Shown: in pieces, positions 6,794 to 17,744 of the stretch | Layout: each line of letters starts with the position of its first letter | Position numbering within the stretch: position 1 is the first letter of the stretch | NCBI RefSeq assembly: GCF_017068395.1 | Contig: NZ_CP070619.1 | Location: 3,472,001 to 3,536,000 of the forward strand | Length of the DNA: 64,000 bases | Direction: 5' to 3' | Source of the DNA: Rhodococcus pseudokoreensis | Lineage (GTDB): Bacteria > Actinomycetota > Actinomycetes > Mycobacteriales > Mycobacteriaceae | Notes under the pieces: generated by a model | The model's database searches: none | What the model saw: only the letters and a program-made list of their open reading frames with translations | What the model was told of the DNA's origin: nothing | Position numbers and translations under genes: made by a program

Positions 6794-7125
6794 TGGCGGA
6801 CAAGGGCTACGACGTCATCCTGAACACGTTGACGCCGGACACAACTCGCGAAGACGTGACGCTGCCGGACCTCGACCGCAAGCCCGACCCGTGGGAGTCG
6901 AGTATGCAGGCCACCGCGGAATGCCTGTCCTGGCGTGGCGCCTGGGACAATCTCGACAGGCGCCACACCGAGGATCAGCTGGGCGAAACCATCTACCGCG
7001 ACTTCCCCGTCCGCTCCCGGTCCGTCGTCGCCACCGCGCACGCGCTGATGGACAAGGGCGTCATCAGCCCGGACGAACTCCAGGCGAAGATGGAGGAAGT
7101 GCGCGAACGGTTCAATCGCCGCTAG
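6790..7125 (+). CDS. Hydratase accessory (activator-like) protein, paralogue of beta N-half
   Basis: A 111-residue protein, last in the operon, starting at ATGATGG and overlapping the alpha gene stop by four bases. Its core ECLSWRGAWDNLDRR and the end HALMDKGVISPDELQAKMEE align with ECLGWRGVWNSEERR and KTLINKGLITPDELSAKIDE of the beta N-half at 5368. Known cobalt NHase and SCNase operons carry a beta-like small activator (P14K/P15K, NhlE) that delivers cobalt by self-subunit swapping; this is the likely role here by position and homology. Alternatively it is a true structural subunit. The N-terminal ~30 residues are unlike the other paralogue. Confidence 0.8.
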   Translation: MMADKGYDVILNTLTPDTTREDVTLPDLDRKPDPWESSMQATAECLSWRGAWDNLDRRHTEDQLGETIYRDFPVRSRSVVATAHALMDKGVISPDELQAKMEEVRERFNRR

Positions 7126-7126
7126 C

Positions 7127-7149
7127 CGGCACTCAGGATTCGAGTGCCG
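7127..7149. terminator. Bidirectional terminator between hydratase operon and osmC
   Basis: CGGCACTC (7127-7134) and GAGTGCCG (7142-7149) form a perfect 8-bp stem with a 7-nt loop. It starts right after the stop codon of the accessory gene and contains the stop codon of the converging osmC-like gene. There is no U-tract, as is usual in high-GC actinobacteria. Confidence 0.6.
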
Positions 7150-7570
7150 CGTCCAACGTGATCTCGACACCGGTGAGGGCCTTGCTCACCGGGCACGACT
7201 CCTTCGCGGCCTGAGCGGCCTTGGCGAAGCCGTCGGCGTCGAGACCGTCCACCTCACCGCGGACCGTCAACTTGATGCCGGTCAGCTTGAAACCCGGGTT
7301 GTCCGGCCCGAGTGAGACATCGGCCTTCACCTCGAGGCTCTGCGGGGTTCCGCCTGCCTCCGCGATGAGGGCGGACAGCTGCATCGCGTAGCAGGAGGAA
7401 TGCGCCGCCGCGATCAATTCCTCCGGGCTGGTGGTTCCACCCGCCTCCTCCGCCGCGCGCTTCGGGAACGAGACGTCGAAGGTCGCGACGCCGGAACTGG
7501 TGAGTTCCACCTGGCCGCTTCCCTGTTCGAGTGATCCGTTCCAAGCGGTCCGTGCGGTACGTGTCGGCAT
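7133..7570 (-). CDS. osmC: OsmC family peroxiredoxin
   Basis: A 145-residue OsmC-type protein. It begins with the N-terminal Arg-containing TARTAWNGSLEQGSG, has the first redox Cys in AAHSSCYAMQLSALIAEAG and the second in AQAAKESCPVSKALTGVEI. These two cysteines, and a Glu in TSPEELIAAAH, reduce organic hydroperoxides in this family; the enzyme is a cytoplasmic dimer. Length and motif order are normal, closer to OsmC than to Ohr. It ends against the hydratase operon in a shared hairpin and has no other operon partner. The start ATG at 7570 gives the expected family N-terminus. Confidence 0.9.
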   Translation of the reverse strand: MPTRTARTAWNGSLEQGSGQVELTSSGVATFDVSFPKRAAEEAGGTTSPEELIAAAHSSCYAMQLSALIAEAGGTPQSLEVKADVSLGPDNPGFKLTGIKLTVRGEVDGLDADGFAKAAQAAKESCPVSKALTGVEITLDAALES

Positions 7571-7609
7571 GCCACATCCTCTCGTGGTTCTTCGGTTTAC
7601 GTGTCGAAC

Positions 7610-8560
7610 CTACTCGTACCTGGCGCACATCCGCAGCGCCCGGGAACGCAGGGCGGCCCGCAGATCGTCCGGCGCCAGCACTTCCGCGTCCTCGCCGAGC
7701 GACCACAGAACGCCGCTCGCATGGGAGTCGTCGCCGAACACCACTTCCATGCGCACCCGGTCGCCGTCGGCCTGCTGCTCGGAGCGGACGGCGAACGCGC
7801 GCTCCGCCAGGACGTCGCGGCGCTCCCGGCGGACGAGAACGTCGACGACCACCGGGGTGCCGCGCGACCGGAACGCCGACCGGCGACGCTCCCAGATCGC
7901 GGCGAGGTCGATGTCGACCGGTCGCTGCGCCGGTTCGTCGAGTTCGCGGACGTCCTCGATCCGCTCGAGCCGGTACGTCCGGTCGCGACCGGCGTCCGTC
8001 GCCACCAGGTACCACCGTCCGCCCGCGTGGATGAGACCCTGTGGGTCGATGACCCGCCACGCCGGTTCGTTGCCCTGCGACGGGTAGAGGATGCTCAGGC
8101 GCCTGCCCACGAACACCGCCTGCTGGATCAGCCCGAGGTGGTCGTCGGCCGGTTCCGGATCGGTCAGCCACGAGCCCTGGGTGACGAACACCCGCTCCGC
8201 CACCTTCGTCGCCGCGGCGCGGTGCGCGTCCGGCATCGCCGCGACCACCTTGCGCATCGCCGACGCGAACGCCGGCGCCATGCCCAGCGACTCCGAGGTC
8301 ACTGCGGAACCGGCGGCCAGCAGCGCCTTCGCCTCGTCGACGGTCAAACCGGTGAGGTCGGTGGTGAATCCCGGGAGCAACTCGAAACCGCCGTCGCGGC
8401 CGCGTTCGGCGTATACCGGGATCCCCGCCGTCGACAAACTGTCGATGTCGCGCAGCACGGTGCGCGGCGACACCTCGAGTTCACGGGCCAGCGCCGAAGC
8501 CGACATCCGCCCACGGTTGCGGAGCAGGAGGACGAGCGAGAGCAGACGGTCGGCGCGCAT
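7610..8560 (-). CDS. WYL-domain transcriptional regulator (YafY/PafC type)
   Basis: A 316-residue regulator with an N-terminal winged HTH (RADRLLSLVLLLRNRGRMSA, then VSPRTVLRDIDSLSTAGIPV) and a central WYL domain around GGRWYLVATDAGRDRTYRLER near residue 180. A C-terminal WCX extension ends in the DVLVRRER region and beyond. WYL proteins often bind a nucleic-acid or nucleotide ligand and act as repressors or activators. It diverges from the TIGR03086-family gene at 8622 with only 61 bp between start codons, so that gene is the most likely target. A direct repeat ACACGACAGA at 8581-8590 and 8629-8638 flanks that promoter and may be its site. Confidence 0.85.
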   Translation of the reverse strand: MRADRLLSLVLLLRNRGRMSASALARELEVSPRTVLRDIDSLSTAGIPVYAERGRDGGFELLPGFTTDLTGLTVDEAKALLAAGSAVTSESLGMAPAFASAMRKVVAAMPDAHRAAATKVAERVFVTQGSWLTDPEPADDHLGLIQQAVFVGRRLSILYPSQGNEPAWRVIDPQGLIHAGGRWYLVATDAGRDRTYRLERIEDVRELDEPAQRPVDIDLAAIWERRRSAFRSRGTPVVVDVLVRRERRDVLAERAFAVRSEQQADGDRVRMEVVFGDDSHASGVLWSLGEDAEVLAPDDLRAALRSRALRMCARYE

Positions 8561-8621
8561 GCCGAAAGTCTTTCAGAAATACACGACAGAAGATGTCATG
8601 TATTACGGCGATAGTTGCCTC

Positions 8622-9203
8622 ATGACAAACACGACAGACCCCCGGCCCCTGTACCGCGAAGCCCTCACCTGGACCACCGGCCTCATCGACAACGTCCGCG
8701 AGGACCAGTTGACGGCATCCACCCCGTGCGCCGACTTCGACGTCCGCACCATGCTCGGCCACCTCGTCGCCACCGTGGAACGTGCCCGCGTGATCGGTGA
8801 GGGCGGCGACCCGGGCACCATTCCGCTCGTCGTCGCCGACATCCCCGACGACGGCTACGCGGACGCCTACCGGTCCGCCGCCGACCGCATGTGGCCCGTG
8901 TGGACCGACGACAGCCGACTCGACGCGACGGTGACCGCCCCGTGGGGCACAGTCCCCGGACGCGCCGCGATCTGGGGCTACATCAACGAGACGCTCGTGC
9001 ACGGCTGGGACCTGGCGGTCGCCACCGGCCAGCCCTCCGAAACCCGCCCCGAACTCGCGGAGGCCATGCTCGCCGTCGCACAGCTCGCGATCCCGGCGGA
9101 GCCACGCGGCGGGCACGTGCCGTTCGCGGACGTCGTCGACCCGCTCCCCACCGCAGGCCCCACCGAACGCCTCGCCAACTGGTCGGGACGCAAGAGCATC
9201 TGA
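8622..9203 (+). CDS. TIGR03086 family / maleylpyruvate-isomerase-like (DinB fold) protein
   Basis: A 193-residue protein of the actinobacterial TIGR03086 family. LYREALTWTTGLIDNVREDQL, then STPCADFDVRTMLGHLVATVER and a late ETLVHGWDLAVATGQ give the conserved metal-ligand His residues of the DinB/MDMPI fold. Relatives include mycothiol-dependent maleylpyruvate isomerase and mycothiol transferases, but this subgroup has no proven reaction. I chose ATG 8622 because residues upstream in the same frame overlap the divergent regulator promoter. It is followed by a strong symmetrical terminator. Control by the divergent WYL regulator is inferred from position. Confidence 0.82.
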   Translation: MTNTTDPRPLYREALTWTTGLIDNVREDQLTASTPCADFDVRTMLGHLVATVERARVIGEGGDPGTIPLVVADIPDDGYADAYRSAADRMWPVWTDDSRLDATVTAPWGTVPGRAAIWGYINETLVHGWDLAVATGQPSETRPELAEAMLAVAQLAIPAEPRGGHVPFADVVDPLPTAGPTERLANWSGRKSI

Positions 9204-9215
9204 CCCCGCACACAC

Positions 9216-9255
9216 GAGACGGGCCGCCGGTGGAAAACCACCGGCGGCCCGTCTC
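9216..9255. terminator. Strong symmetrical hairpin terminator
   Basis: A perfect 18-bp stem runs from GAGACGGGCCGCCGGTGG (9216-9233), across an AAAA loop (9234-9237), to its exact complement at 9238-9255. It lies between the converging TIGR03086-family gene and clpC and can stop transcription from both sides. It is the strongest terminator-like structure in the window. Confidence 0.88.
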
Positions 9256-9272
9256 GTTCGACTACTGCGCGA

Positions 9273-11810
<2,538 letters not shown>

Positions 11811-12294
11811 CGCTCTCCCTCACACTTTCCGACGTGCAGTCACGAGACCGGGTGTCTCGTCCCTGTTCGCCGCGTTTCGCTCCGGCACTACAAACAGATC
11901 GCCAGCGCCTGCTCCGAGGGCAGAAGCCCCGAACCGACGTAGGTTCCACGACCCCAGCTATTACTCTAGTTGGCTGCCGATCGACCTGCTGCCCCTCCAC
12001 CCCTTTAGGTGGGCGAGCACGCCTGCTTATTCGTATTTAACGCCCCAGCTCCGGCAATCGTTTCCCCTTCGCTGTACGCCTGGAGCGAACAGGTCCGGCG
12101 GTGCCCGGTGGGCATCCGGTCGACGGAGGCCGCCGGCCCACTCCGCGAAGGGGCGAGACCTGCGTATCCGGACAGGGTATGTCGACGAGCTGTGAGTTCG
12201 CCACCCATTCGTTTCCGCCGGTGTCCGCGGCGTTACCCAGCGGGTTGCCCAGGCCTCCCCCGGTAACTGGCGGCGTGATGGATCTCGCGGAGGG
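11811..12294. other. Non-coding gap upstream of clpC
   Basis: There are 484 bp between the clpC start and the lipase stop, with no credible gene on either strand. The clpC promoter must lie here; a minus-strand TAGAGT near 11967 is a candidate -10 element only. A small hairpin CCACC-CCTTTA-GGTGG (about 11997-12012) is visible. I searched by eye for a ClgR box and found none with the right spacing. No tRNA-like cloverleaf was recognised. Confidence 0.5.
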
Positions 12295-13230
12295 CTACCC
12301 CGCGACAGGGGCGACGAAACGGCACGGCACCTCGCGCGGATGGTCGCTGTCCAGCGCGTTCAGTACGAAACCGGCGGCGCGTGCCGAGCCGGCGACGGCG
12401 ACGTGGTCGGAATAGTCCTGCTCACAGCCGTCCTGCACCACGATGTTGGTGGTGTCCGGCCCGGGCTCGAGGCCGCTCGTGTAGGGGACGACCAGTTCGT
12501 CGTAGCGGGTGACGATGTTCGTGTACTCGATCCCGGGGACGTAGACCCCGCCCGCGCGCATGCGGTCGATGAACTTCGACCCCTGAAGCATCTCGGGACA
12601 CGCCTGGCAGACGGGGAAACCGGCCGCCACCGCGTCGTCGACGCCGAGCGAACGCAGGAACCGGCCGGCACTGATCTGATCGTTTCCGTACGTGCCCTGC
12701 CACGGCGGGGCGAGCGAGACGATCTTCGCGACCTTGTCCGCACCCCCGAAGAACTTCACGTAGTTGTTCGCCTGGACCGTGCCCTGGGAATGTCCCACCA
12801 GGTCGACCTTCGCGGCGCCCGTGCTCGCCAGCACCCGATCGACGAACGCGGCGATCTGAGCGGTGCCGGTGTCGATGGGTGTCATTCCGCCGATCGCGTC
12901 GAGCGGCCACGGCAGGCCGGGGAAGTTGCCGTAGGTGAGGGAGTACACGCAGTAGCCCTCGTTGGCGAGCAGCGGTGCGTACACCGCCCAGTTGGTCTGG
13001 CGCGCGCCTCCCGTCCCGTGGACGAGGACCACCGGTTCGGGATGCGCGTCACTCGGCCGGCAGGACCAGTCGTTCGAGCCCGGGGCCGAACCGTCCGGAT
13101 TTCCCAATTCGAGGGGCACTCCGGCGAGGAACGAATCCGGCACCGGATAGGCAGGCGCTGCGGACGCCACCCCGGCCCACATCACGAAAGCCAGGAACAG
13201 AATCCCCGAAACGGACACGCAGCGGCGCAC
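12295..13230 (-). CDS. Secreted triacylglycerol lipase/esterase
   Basis: A 311-residue secreted alpha/beta hydrolase. The signal peptide ends at residues 22-24 with ASA before APAYPVP. VVLVHGTGG supplies the oxyanion region, GHSQG (Ser148) the nucleophile, and VVPYTSG and SDHVAVAGS the late acid and His positions. It resembles the actinobacterial lipase class I.7/EstA-type enzymes (lipase family 2) that act on lipid esters outside the cell. Four Cys residues, including CQAC, suggest disulfides, consistent with export. It is inserted between clpC and lsr2, which are close together in mycobacteria, so it is a lineage-specific addition. Confidence 0.87.
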   Translation of the reverse strand: MRRCVSVSGILFLAFVMWAGVASAAPAYPVPDSFLAGVPLELGNPDGSAPGSNDWSCRPSDAHPEPVVLVHGTGGARQTNWAVYAPLLANEGYCVYSLTYGNFPGLPWPLDAIGGMTPIDTGTAQIAAFVDRVLASTGAAKVDLVGHSQGTVQANNYVKFFGGADKVAKIVSLAPPWQGTYGNDQISAGRFLRSLGVDDAVAAGFPVCQACPEMLQGSKFIDRMRAGGVYVPGIEYTNIVTRYDELVVPYTSGLEPGPDTTNIVVQDGCEQDYSDHVAVAGSARAAGFVLNALDSDHPREVPCRFVAPVAG

Positions 13231-13329
13231 AGCTACCCCCAGACTCCCCGAATGTCGGATCAGAGCGGGACGGTAACAGTCCAGGTCGCGTTGCGGAGCG
13301 AATCAGTGAATTCTGTTCCCAGCTAACTT

Positions 13330-13680
13330 TCAGTTCGCCTTGTTGTAGGCCTCGATAATTTCGGCGGAGATACGGCCGCGCGCAGAAACCTTTTTGTTGT
13401 TCTTGCGCGCCCATTCCCGGATAGCGGCGCTCTGTTCCCGATCGACCGAAACTCGGGACTTGGCGACAGCCGGAGCCGCCACCGCTTTGCCGCGCTTGCG
13501 CGAGCTCACCTTGCGCGCGTGGGAAACCCACACGTCGAGCTGCTCACGCAATTTCGCCGCATTCTCCGAGGAAAGGTCGATCTCGTACTGAACACCGTCG
13601 AGTCCGAACTCGACCGTCTCGTCGGCAGACGCCTCTTGATCGACATCGTCGATCAGGGTGACAGTGACCTTCTTAGCCAT
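13330..13680 (-). CDS. lsr2: Lsr2 nucleoid-associated silencing protein
   Basis: A 116-residue Lsr2. The N-terminal dimerisation domain starts [14 protein letters not shown]. The C-terminal DNA-binding domain ends with [19 protein letters not shown], which holds the RGR AT-hook-like motif that inserts into the minor groove of AT-rich DNA. A basic linker ([11 protein letters not shown]) separates them. Lsr2 is the actinobacterial H-NS functional analogue and silences horizontally acquired genes. The start at 13680 (not the longer frame start at 13722) was chosen because the family begins MAKKV and GAGAGG lies upstream. Order lysS-lsr2-clpC is conserved in mycobacteria. Confidence 0.96.
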   Translation of the reverse strand: MAKKVTVTLIDDVDQEASADETVEFGLDGVQYEIDLSSENAAKLREQLDVWVSHARKVSSRKRGKAVAAPAVAKSRVSVDREQSAAIREWARKNNKKVSARGRISAEIIEAYNKAN

Positions 13681-13818
13681 GGGATGAAATTCCTCTCGAA
13701 TGAAGCGACGTCTCATCGTCAACGTGAGCTACGACCCGAGGTAACCATACCCCTGTTCTTCCGATTCGGAATACGAGGAATGGATCGAATTTATCCGCGC
13801 GAATTCACCCCCGGCGAA

Positions 13819-15330
13819 TCAGCGAGAAGAAGGCCGAACAATGGGAAAGAGGATTGTTTCGCGGATTCCCAATCCCGTCAAAGCCATGAGCAGACGGTCG
13901 ATTCCCATTCCGGTTCCGGTGGTCGGCGGCATTCCCTGCTCCATTGCGGCGAGGAATTCTTCGTCGAGGGCCATCGCCTCGTCGTCGCCTGCCGACGCGA
14001 GCCGCGCCTGATCGACGAACCGCTCACGCTGGATGACCGGATCGACCAATTCCGAATAGCCCGTGGCCAACTCGAACCCACGGATGTAGAGGTCCCACTT
14101 CTCGGTCACCCCGGCCTTGCTGCGGTGGTCACGCGTCAGCGGTGACGTCTCGACCGGGAAATCGCGGACGAAAGTCGGCTCGAACAACTGGTCGCCGCAC
14201 TGGTGCTCCCACAGTTCCTCGACCAGCTTCCCGTGCCCGTAACCCTTGTCCTTCGGGACTTCGAGGCCCACCTTCTCGGCGAGAGCCAGCAATTCCTCGA
14301 CAGTGGTATCCGGAGTGACCTCGACACCGATCGCCTGCGACAGCGACGGATACATCTCGAGGGTCTTCCATTCACCGCTGAGGTCGTATTCGGTGCCGTC
14401 GGCAAGAGTGACGACCTGCGAACCGAAAGCGGCCTGCGCCACGTCCTGAACGAGTTCGCGGATCATGACGGCCGAATCGTCATATGTGCCGTAAGCCTCG
14501 TACGTCTCGAGCATCGCGAATTCCGGCGAGTGCGTCGAGTCGACGCCCTCGTTGCGGAAATTCCGGTTGATCTCGAAAACCTTCTCGATACCGCCGACGA
14601 CGCACCGCTTCAGGAACAGTTCGGGGGCGATTCGGAGATAGAGGTCGATGTCGAGGGCATTGGAATGCGTGATGAAGGGGCGGGCCGCCGCGCCGCCCGC
14701 GACCGTCTGCAGCATCGGCGTCTCGACCTCGAGGAACCCGCGACGCTCGAGCGCGTTCCGGAGTTCACGAACCACGGCCACACGCTTACGCGCATTGTCC
14801 CGCGCCTCGGGGCGCACGATCAGATCGGCGTAACGCTGCCGGACCCGGGACTCCTCGTTCATTTCCTTGTGCGCAACGGGCAGGGGCCGGAGCGACTTGG
14901 ACGCGATCTGCCACGAATCGGCCATCACGCTCAGCTCACCGCGACGGGAGCTGATCACCTCACCGTGCACGAACACGAAGTCACCGAGGTCGACATCGGC
15001 CTTCCACGACGCGAGCGCATCCTCACCGACGGCGGCGAGACTGATCATCGCCTGCAGCTGGGTTCCGTCGCCTTCCTGCAGCGTCGCGAAGCACAACTTG
15101 CCCGTGTTGCGCACGAAGATCACCCGGCCGACGACGCCGACCTGGTCACCCGTGGCGGTGTCGGGCTCGAGTTCCGGATACTTGGCGCGGATCTCCGCCA
15201 GCGAGTGGGTGCGCGCCACCGACACCGGGTACGCCTCGCGTCCCTCCGCGAGAATGCGCTCACGCTTCTCCTGGCGGATCCGAAGCTGCTCGGGGGTGTC
15301 GTCGACTGGCTGGGCTGCTACTTCACTCAC
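13819..15330 (-). CDS. lysS: Lysyl-tRNA synthetase, class II
   Basis: A 503-residue class II synthetase that charges tRNA-Lys. An N-terminal OB-fold anticodon-binding domain (around [20 protein letters not shown]) precedes the catalytic core. Motif 2 is [20 protein letters not shown] and motif 3 is [15 protein letters not shown]. Length is normal. It corresponds to Rv3598c by position, upstream of lsr2. About 140 bp separate it from lsr2, enough for a separate lsr2 promoter. No T-box or leader is apparent, and the 55 bp before the start are short. Confidence 0.97.
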   Translation of the reverse strand: MSEVAAQPVDDTPEQLRIRQEKRERILAEGREAYPVSVARTHSLAEIRAKYPELEPDTATGDQVGVVGRVIFVRNTGKLCFATLQEGDGTQLQAMISLAAVGEDALASWKADVDLGDFVFVHGEVISSRRGELSVMADSWQIASKSLRPLPVAHKEMNEESRVRQRYADLIVRPEARDNARKRVAVVRELRNALERRGFLEVETPMLQTVAGGAAARPFITHSNALDIDLYLRIAPELFLKRCVVGGIEKVFEINRNFRNEGVDSTHSPEFAMLETYEAYGTYDDSAVMIRELVQDVAQAAFGSQVVTLADGTEYDLSGEWKTLEMYPSLSQAIGVEVTPDTTVEELLALAEKVGLEVPKDKGYGHGKLVEELWEHQCGDQLFEPTFVRDFPVETSPLTRDHRSKAGVTEKWDLYIRGFELATGYSELVDPVIQRERFVDQARLASAGDDEAMALDEEFLAAMEQGMPPTTGTGMGIDRLLMALTGLGIRETILFPIVRPSSR

Positions 15331-15385
15331 GGGTCACCAGCCTAATCGACAGCCGGTCGTGCCCCTATTCAGAGGTCAGCGTTCC

Positions 15386-15808
15386 TCAGTGCGCCGAGAC
15401 GGTGGCCAACTCCCGCACGCAGTGCTGCGTCGCGATGAGCGACCCCAGCAGACCCGCCGCCTTGATCGCCTTGTACCCGCCGACGAGGTCGGTCGCCTTG
15501 TGCAGACCCAGCTCCTGCAGGGCCGCCGCGGCCAGGCTCGACGTGTAGCCCTCGGAGCAGACGATGATCCACTCGACGTCGTGGTCCACGGCCAGCGCCA
15601 GGTGCGCCGAGCTGGTGGGATCGCAGCGCCACTCGAGGACGTTGCGTTCGATGGCGAGCGCGCCGGGCAGTGTCCCCTCGATCGCGCGCTGCGCCTGCGG
15701 TCGGATGTCCACGACGATCGCGCCGCGCGCCACTGCCTCGGGCAGCTCGAACGCGTACATCCGGTCGATCTTGGTGCGGGCCTCTTCGAGCATCTGGTCG
15801 ATGTTCAC
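15386..15808 (-). CDS. Rhodanese-domain sulfurtransferase
   Basis: A 140-residue single-domain rhodanese. The catalytic Cys84 sits in WIIVCSEGYTSSLAAAALQ and the family N-terminal VVDIRPQAQR and late LVGGYKAIKAAG are present. It moves sulfane sulfur between thiols and acceptors. It overlaps the cysteine-dioxygenase gene by four bases (15805-15808), so the two are co-translated. Together they suggest disposal of excess cysteine: oxidation to cysteine sulfinate plus handling of persulfide or thiosulfate. Both lie behind a cysteine-rich leader ORF. The pair is inserted between coaX and lysS relative to mycobacteria. Confidence 0.85.
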   Translation of the reverse strand: MNIDQMLEEARTKIDRMYAFELPEAVARGAIVVDIRPQAQRAIEGTLPGALAIERNVLEWRCDPTSSAHLALAVDHDVEWIIVCSEGYTSSLAAAALQELGLHKATDLVGGYKAIKAAGLLGSLIATQHCVRELATVSAH

Positions 15809-16338
15809 TTCGAACCGCCCTCGGGGAGATCGGTGAGCTCGGTACGGGTACGGCGCAGCGTGCCGTGATCGGTCACCTCGTAGTAGGACATGGCCGACAG
15901 TGGCGGCGAGTAGGCGTGCACACTCAGCGTCGGCGTCACCACCTCCGCCCCGGGGGCGTCCGGCGCCCGCACCACGTCGTGGACCCAGCCGAGCGGGAAC
16001 GAGGCCTGATCGCCGGCGTCGAGGGTGCGGTGACGCAGTTGGTCACCGGCCCAACGGAACTCGGACAGCGCGCCGCTGAGAACGGTGAGCGCACCGAAAG
16101 AGCCTGCGTGGTCGTGCAATTCGGTGTTCCGGTCGGGAACCCAGCTGATCAGCCAGACATCGACGTCGTCGTCCGAGTAGAGCCGGGTCGACCAGCGCTC
16201 GTCGATCGGCCAGCTCTGCGGGAGCAGGACGTCGTGGCGGCCGTCGAGGACCTCCGAAGCACCCTGATCGGTGATGCGCAGCAGGTCAGCCGGGCGAAGA
16301 CGGGTGGGTACAGATGCAGAAGAATACGTTGCGAGCAC
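15805..16338 (-). CDS. Cysteine dioxygenase family protein
   Basis: A 177-residue cupin of the cysteine dioxygenase family. The iron ligands are visible as TELHDHAGSFGALTVLSG (His75, His77) and a later GWVHDVVRAP (His120), the three-His facial triad. It probably oxidises cysteine to cysteine sulfinate with O2; a 3-mercaptopropionate dioxygenase is an alternative. I chose GTG at 16338, preceded by GGAGTC about 8 nt upstream, rather than the longer open frame, because that extension overlaps the leader ORF in another frame and lacks family similarity. Expression is likely controlled by the leader ORF at 16379-16420. Confidence 0.83.
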   Translation of the reverse strand: MLATYSSASVPTRLRPADLLRITDQGASEVLDGRHDVLLPQSWPIDERWSTRLYSDDDVDVWLISWVPDRNTELHDHAGSFGALTVLSGALSEFRWAGDQLRHRTLDAGDQASFPLGWVHDVVRAPDAPGAEVVTPTLSVHAYSPPLSAMSYYEVTDHGTLRRTRTELTDLPEGGSK

Positions 16339-16378
16339 GAGAGAGACTCCCAGAAGTGTGAATTGGTCAAGGCAGCGT

Positions 16379-16420
16379 TCAGCCTCGACAACACTCCTGA
16401 GCACTCGTGCAGAGATTCAC
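16379..16420 (-). CDS. Cysteine-rich leaderless leader peptide (attenuator ORF)
   Basis: A 14-codon ORF, GTG to TGA, encodes MNLCTSAQECCRG with an early Cys and a Cys-Cys-Arg near the end. A -10 hexamer CAGAAT (16433-16428) ends exactly 7 nt before the GTG, so the transcript would begin at the start codon (leaderless). It is on the same strand as, and 40 nt upstream of, the cysteine dioxygenase gene. Leaderless polycysteine short ORFs that attenuate downstream sulfur operons according to cysteine supply are established in mycobacteria. Position, codon content and target gene all fit. Seen: the ORF and spacing. Inferred: function. Confidence 0.72.
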   Translation of the reverse strand: MNLCTSAQECCRG

Positions 16421-16427
16421 GGGGACC

Positions 16428-16433
16428 ATTCTG
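16428..16433 (-). promoter_or_regulatory. -10 element of the cysteine leader/dioxygenase transcript
   Basis: The minus-strand hexamer CAGAAT lies seven bases before the leader GTG (16420). This matches the -10 to start distance of leaderless actinobacterial promoters. It lies in the 40-bp gap after the coaX stop, so the dioxygenase-rhodanese pair has its own promoter although it follows coaX. Confidence 0.5.
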
Positions 16434-16460
16434 ACATAACTTCCGCGAAGAGGGAACCCT

Positions 16461-17276
16461 TCACTCGAGCGGGCTGCGGCGCGCTCCCTTACGGGCCTGA
16501 TTCCGCTCGTACACCAGGCGCAGCCCTTCGAGCGTGAGATCCGGTTCGTGCTCGTCGACGGTCTCCGTCTCGGGCATGATCAGCGGCGCACGGTCACCGG
16601 TCGCGATGACCACCACGTCGGAACCGGAGAAGGCGGGCAGTTCCTTGCGCACCCGGCGGACCAGTCCGTCGACGAGGCCGGCGAAGCCGAACACCGCGCC
16701 CGACTGCATGCATTCGACGGTGTTCTTGCCGACGACGGAGCGGGGCCGCACCAATTCGACCTTGCGCAGCGCCGCCGACTGCGACGCGAGTGCGTCCGAG
16801 GAGATCTCGAGACCGGGCGCGATGGCGCCGCCGAGGAACTCACCCTTCGCGGACACGACGTCGACGCACGTGGACGTCCCGAAGTCGACCACGATGCACG
16901 GCGCGTCGTAGAGGTGATGCGCCGCAAGACTGTTCACGATCCGGTCGGCGCCGACCTCCTTGGGGTTGTCGACGAGCAGCGGAACACCGGTTCGCACCCC
17001 GGGTTCCACCAGCACGTGCGGGACGTGCCCCCAGTAACGCGTCAGCATCACCCGGATCTCCCGCAGCACCGACGGCACCGTCGACAGCGCGGACACACCG
17101 GTGATCTGATCGGTGTGCGCGCCGAGGAGCCCACGGAAGATGAGCGCCAGTTCGTCGGCCGTCATCCTCGCGTCGGTGCGCATCCGCCAGTCCTGCACCA
17201 ACTTCGAATGTTCACCGGTACCGGTGAACAGTCCGAGAACGATGTTCGTGTTCCGGACGTCGACGGTGAGGAGCAC
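16461..17276 (-). CDS. coaX: Type III pantothenate kinase
   Basis: A 271-residue CoaX of the ASKHA fold. It begins [16 protein letters not shown] (phosphate-binding motif 1) and has [14 protein letters not shown] (motif 2, catalytic Asp region), [14 protein letters not shown] and [13 protein letters not shown]. It phosphorylates pantothenate, the first step to coenzyme A, and needs a monovalent cation. It follows panC and panD on the same strand with three bases after the panD stop, so pantothenate synthesis and use are in one operon, as in M. tuberculosis (Rv3602c-Rv3600c). In the second residue block DVRNTN replaces the DxGNT of many homologues, as in other actinobacteria. Confidence 0.95.
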   Translation of the reverse strand: MLLTVDVRNTNIVLGLFTGTGEHSKLVQDWRMRTDARMTADELALIFRGLLGAHTDQITGVSALSTVPSVLREIRVMLTRYWGHVPHVLVEPGVRTGVPLLVDNPKEVGADRIVNSLAAHHLYDAPCIVVDFGTSTCVDVVSAKGEFLGGAIAPGLEISSDALASQSAALRKVELVRPRSVVGKNTVECMQSGAVFGFAGLVDGLVRRVRKELPAFSGSDVVVIATGDRAPLIMPETETVDEHEPDLTLEGLRLVYERNQARKGARRSPLE

Positions 17277-17279
17277 GGG

Positions 17280-17726
17280 TTACACCAAACTGGATTCGCG
17301 CTCGGCGTCGAGCGTCGACAGCATGCGCGGGGTGATCAGGCCGGAGCCCTCCGGCGCGTGCGCCGGGTCGGCACCGAGTTCGACCGGCGAGTTGGCGGCG
17401 TCGACGAACACGACGCGCGGCTCGTAGTCGCGCACCTCCTGCTCGTTCATGACGCCGTAGGCGATGAGAATGACGAGGTCGCCGGGCTTGACCAGATGCG
17501 CTGCCGCACCGTTGATCCCGATGACGCCACTTCCCCGCTCGCCGGCGATGACATACGTTTCGAGCCGCGCGCCGTTGTCGATGTCGACGATGCACACCTG
17601 CTCGCCCTCGAGGAGGTCGGCGGCATCCATCAGATCCTGGTCGACCGTCACCGAGCCCACGTAGTGCAGGTCGGCGTGCGTGACGGTGGCGCGATGGATC
17701 TTCGACTTCATCATGGTGCGAAACAT
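17280..17726 (-). CDS. panD: Aspartate 1-decarboxylase proenzyme
   Basis: A 148-residue pyruvoyl-dependent enzyme that makes beta-alanine for pantothenate. The self-cleavage site Gly24-Ser25 lies in [18 protein letters not shown]; Ser25 becomes the pyruvoyl group. [16 protein letters not shown] is the standard N-terminus, and [20 protein letters not shown] holds active-site residues. The C-terminal tail after about residue 115 is longer than in E. coli, as is usual in actinobacteria. The start could be the Met at residue 1 or the Met-Met at 5-6; GGACCGG lies upstream. It is flanked closely by panC (18 bp) and coaX (3 bp). Confidence 0.95.
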   Translation of the reverse strand: MFRTMMKSKIHRATVTHADLHYVGSVTVDQDLMDAADLLEGEQVCIVDIDNGARLETYVIAGERGSGVIGINGAAAHLVKPGDLVILIAYGVMNEQEVRDYEPRVVFVDAANSPVELGADPAHAPEGSGLITPRMLSTLDAERESSLV

Positions 17727-17744
17727 GTTCCGGTCCTTACTCTT

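Noticed and set aside
11811..12294. ClgR box, tRNA or small gene upstream of clpC
   Set aside because: No ClgR site with correct spacing, no cloverleaf and no ORF with sensible composition was found by eye.
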